Source of the DNA: Pseudomonas sp. | GTDB taxonomy: Bacteria > Pseudomonadota > Gammaproteobacteria > Pseudomonadales > Pseudomonadaceae | NCBI GenBank assembly: GCA_003523465.1 | Contig: DQAA01000552.1 | Location: forward strand, 1 to 5,031 | DNA: 5,031 bases | Reading direction: 5' to 3' | The notes under the pieces: generated by a model | What the model saw: the letters and a program-made list of their open reading frames with translations, nothing else | What the model was told of the DNA's origin: nothing | Databases searched by the model: none | Shown here: positions 4,553-5,031 of the stretch, piece by piece | Layout: each line of letters starts with the position of its first letter | Numbering within the stretch: position 1 is the first letter of the stretch | Position numbers and translations under genes: made by a program

Positions 4553-5031
4553 ATGTCCGACCAACAGCCCGCCAGCATGAGCGCCGATGAACAGCAGGCT
4601 TTTGCCGAACAGGTGTTCGACCGGGCCCGCCAGGGCGACGCCGACATGCTCCAGCGCCTGCTGGAAAAAGGCCTGCCGGCCAATCTGCGCAACCAGAAGG
4701 GCGACACCCTGTTGATGCTCGCCAGCTATCACGGCCATCTCGACGCAGTGCGGGTATTGCTGGAACACGGCGCCGATCCCTCGATCGCCAACGACAACGG
4801 CCAGTTGCCCGTTGCGGGCGCGGCGTTCAAGGGCAATCTGGAGATGGTCCGGCTGTTGGTGGAGCAGGGCATCGACCCGGATGCCGCCGCCGGTGACGGG
4901 CGTACCGCCTTGATGATGGCGGCCATGTTCAACCGCGTCGCCATCGTCGATTACCTGCTGGAAAAAGGCGCCGATCCCAAGCGTCGTGATACCCGGGGCG
5001 CCGACGCCCTGGCCTCGGCCCAGGCAATGGG
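4553..5031 (+). CDS. Ankyrin-repeat protein (3' partial)
   Basis: The frame is open to the window end, giving 159 residues. After a polar N-terminus (1-15) come ankyrin repeats. The first is degenerate (about 16-47, VFDRARQGDADMLQRLLEKG). Three clear ones follow: 48-80 (GDTLLMLASYHGHLDAVRVL then GADP), 81-113 (GAAFKGNLEMVRLLVEQGI) and 114-146 (GRTALMMAAMFNRVAIVDYL). A capping repeat starts at 147 (RGADALASAQAMG). Small Pseudomonas ankyrin proteins of this type have, from memory, about 170 residues, so only the last few are probably missing. Ankyrin repeats mediate protein-protein contacts. No signal peptide is seen, so a cytoplasmic location is likely, unlike the inner-membrane AnkB that supports catalase KatB in P. 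aeruginosa. The partner is unknown and the downstream neighbour is outside the window. It is divergent from the DUF3509 gene across 262 bp and may share regulatory sites with it. Confidence 0.92.
   Translation, partial: MSDQQPASMSADEQQAFAEQVFDRARQGDADMLQRLLEKGLPANLRNQKGDTLLMLASYHGHLDAVRVLLEHGADPSIANDNGQLPVAGAAFKGNLEMVRLLVEQGIDPDAAAGDGRTALMMAAMFNRVAIVDYLLEKGADPKRRDTRGADALASAQAM

Overview
The window looks like a chromosomal stretch of a Pseudomonas, most likely of the fluorescens group. The base composition is GC-rich with strongly GC-biased third codon positions. It carries a DUF3509-type small protein (a family I know mainly from Pseudomonas), an HcaT-like transporter and a gammaproteobacterial-type acireductone dioxygenase relative. 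No rRNA, tRNA, CRISPR array, transposase or integrase is visible.

Layout, left to right. (1) 3-617 (+): the C-terminal half of a major facilitator transporter of the HcaT type, cut by the window edge. (2) 656-1201 (+): an acireductone dioxygenase (MtnD) homologue, read from a TTG start with a good Shine-Dalgarno and probably co-transcribed with the transporter. It has the full family length, but three of the four canonical metal ligands are replaced. (3) 1202-1368: a leader region with a large imperfect inverted repeat and a possible 28-codon leader ORF, whose stop overlaps the next start (ATGA). (4) 1369-2472 and 2506-3939 (+): two unrecognised helical proteins, 367 and 477 residues, 33 bp apart. 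Each has a central pair of hydrophobic segments followed by a charged, coiled-coil-like helix. (5) 3965-4000: a strong bidirectional rho-independent terminator. (6) 4018-4290 (-): a DUF3509-family protein, with a near-consensus sigma-54 promoter, a perfect IHF consensus and a cluster of GTGCA palindromes upstream, in the usual order and spacing of an enhancer-dependent promoter. (7) 4553-5031 (+): an ankyrin-repeat protein, divergent from the DUF3509 gene and cut by the right edge.

The most interesting part is the two-gene unit at 1286-3939. It is less GC-rich than its flanks (hand counts of 60-base blocks gave 47-53% inside against 58-68% outside). It sits as an islet between housekeeping-like genes, has its own leader and terminator, and encodes two proteins of matching architecture. 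That organisation recalls two-component alpha-helical pore-forming toxins (XaxAB/YaxAB, MakAB), but I cannot establish homology by reading, and the function remains unknown. The other notable points are the ligand-poor MtnD homologue and the apparent sigma-54 control of the DUF3509 gene.
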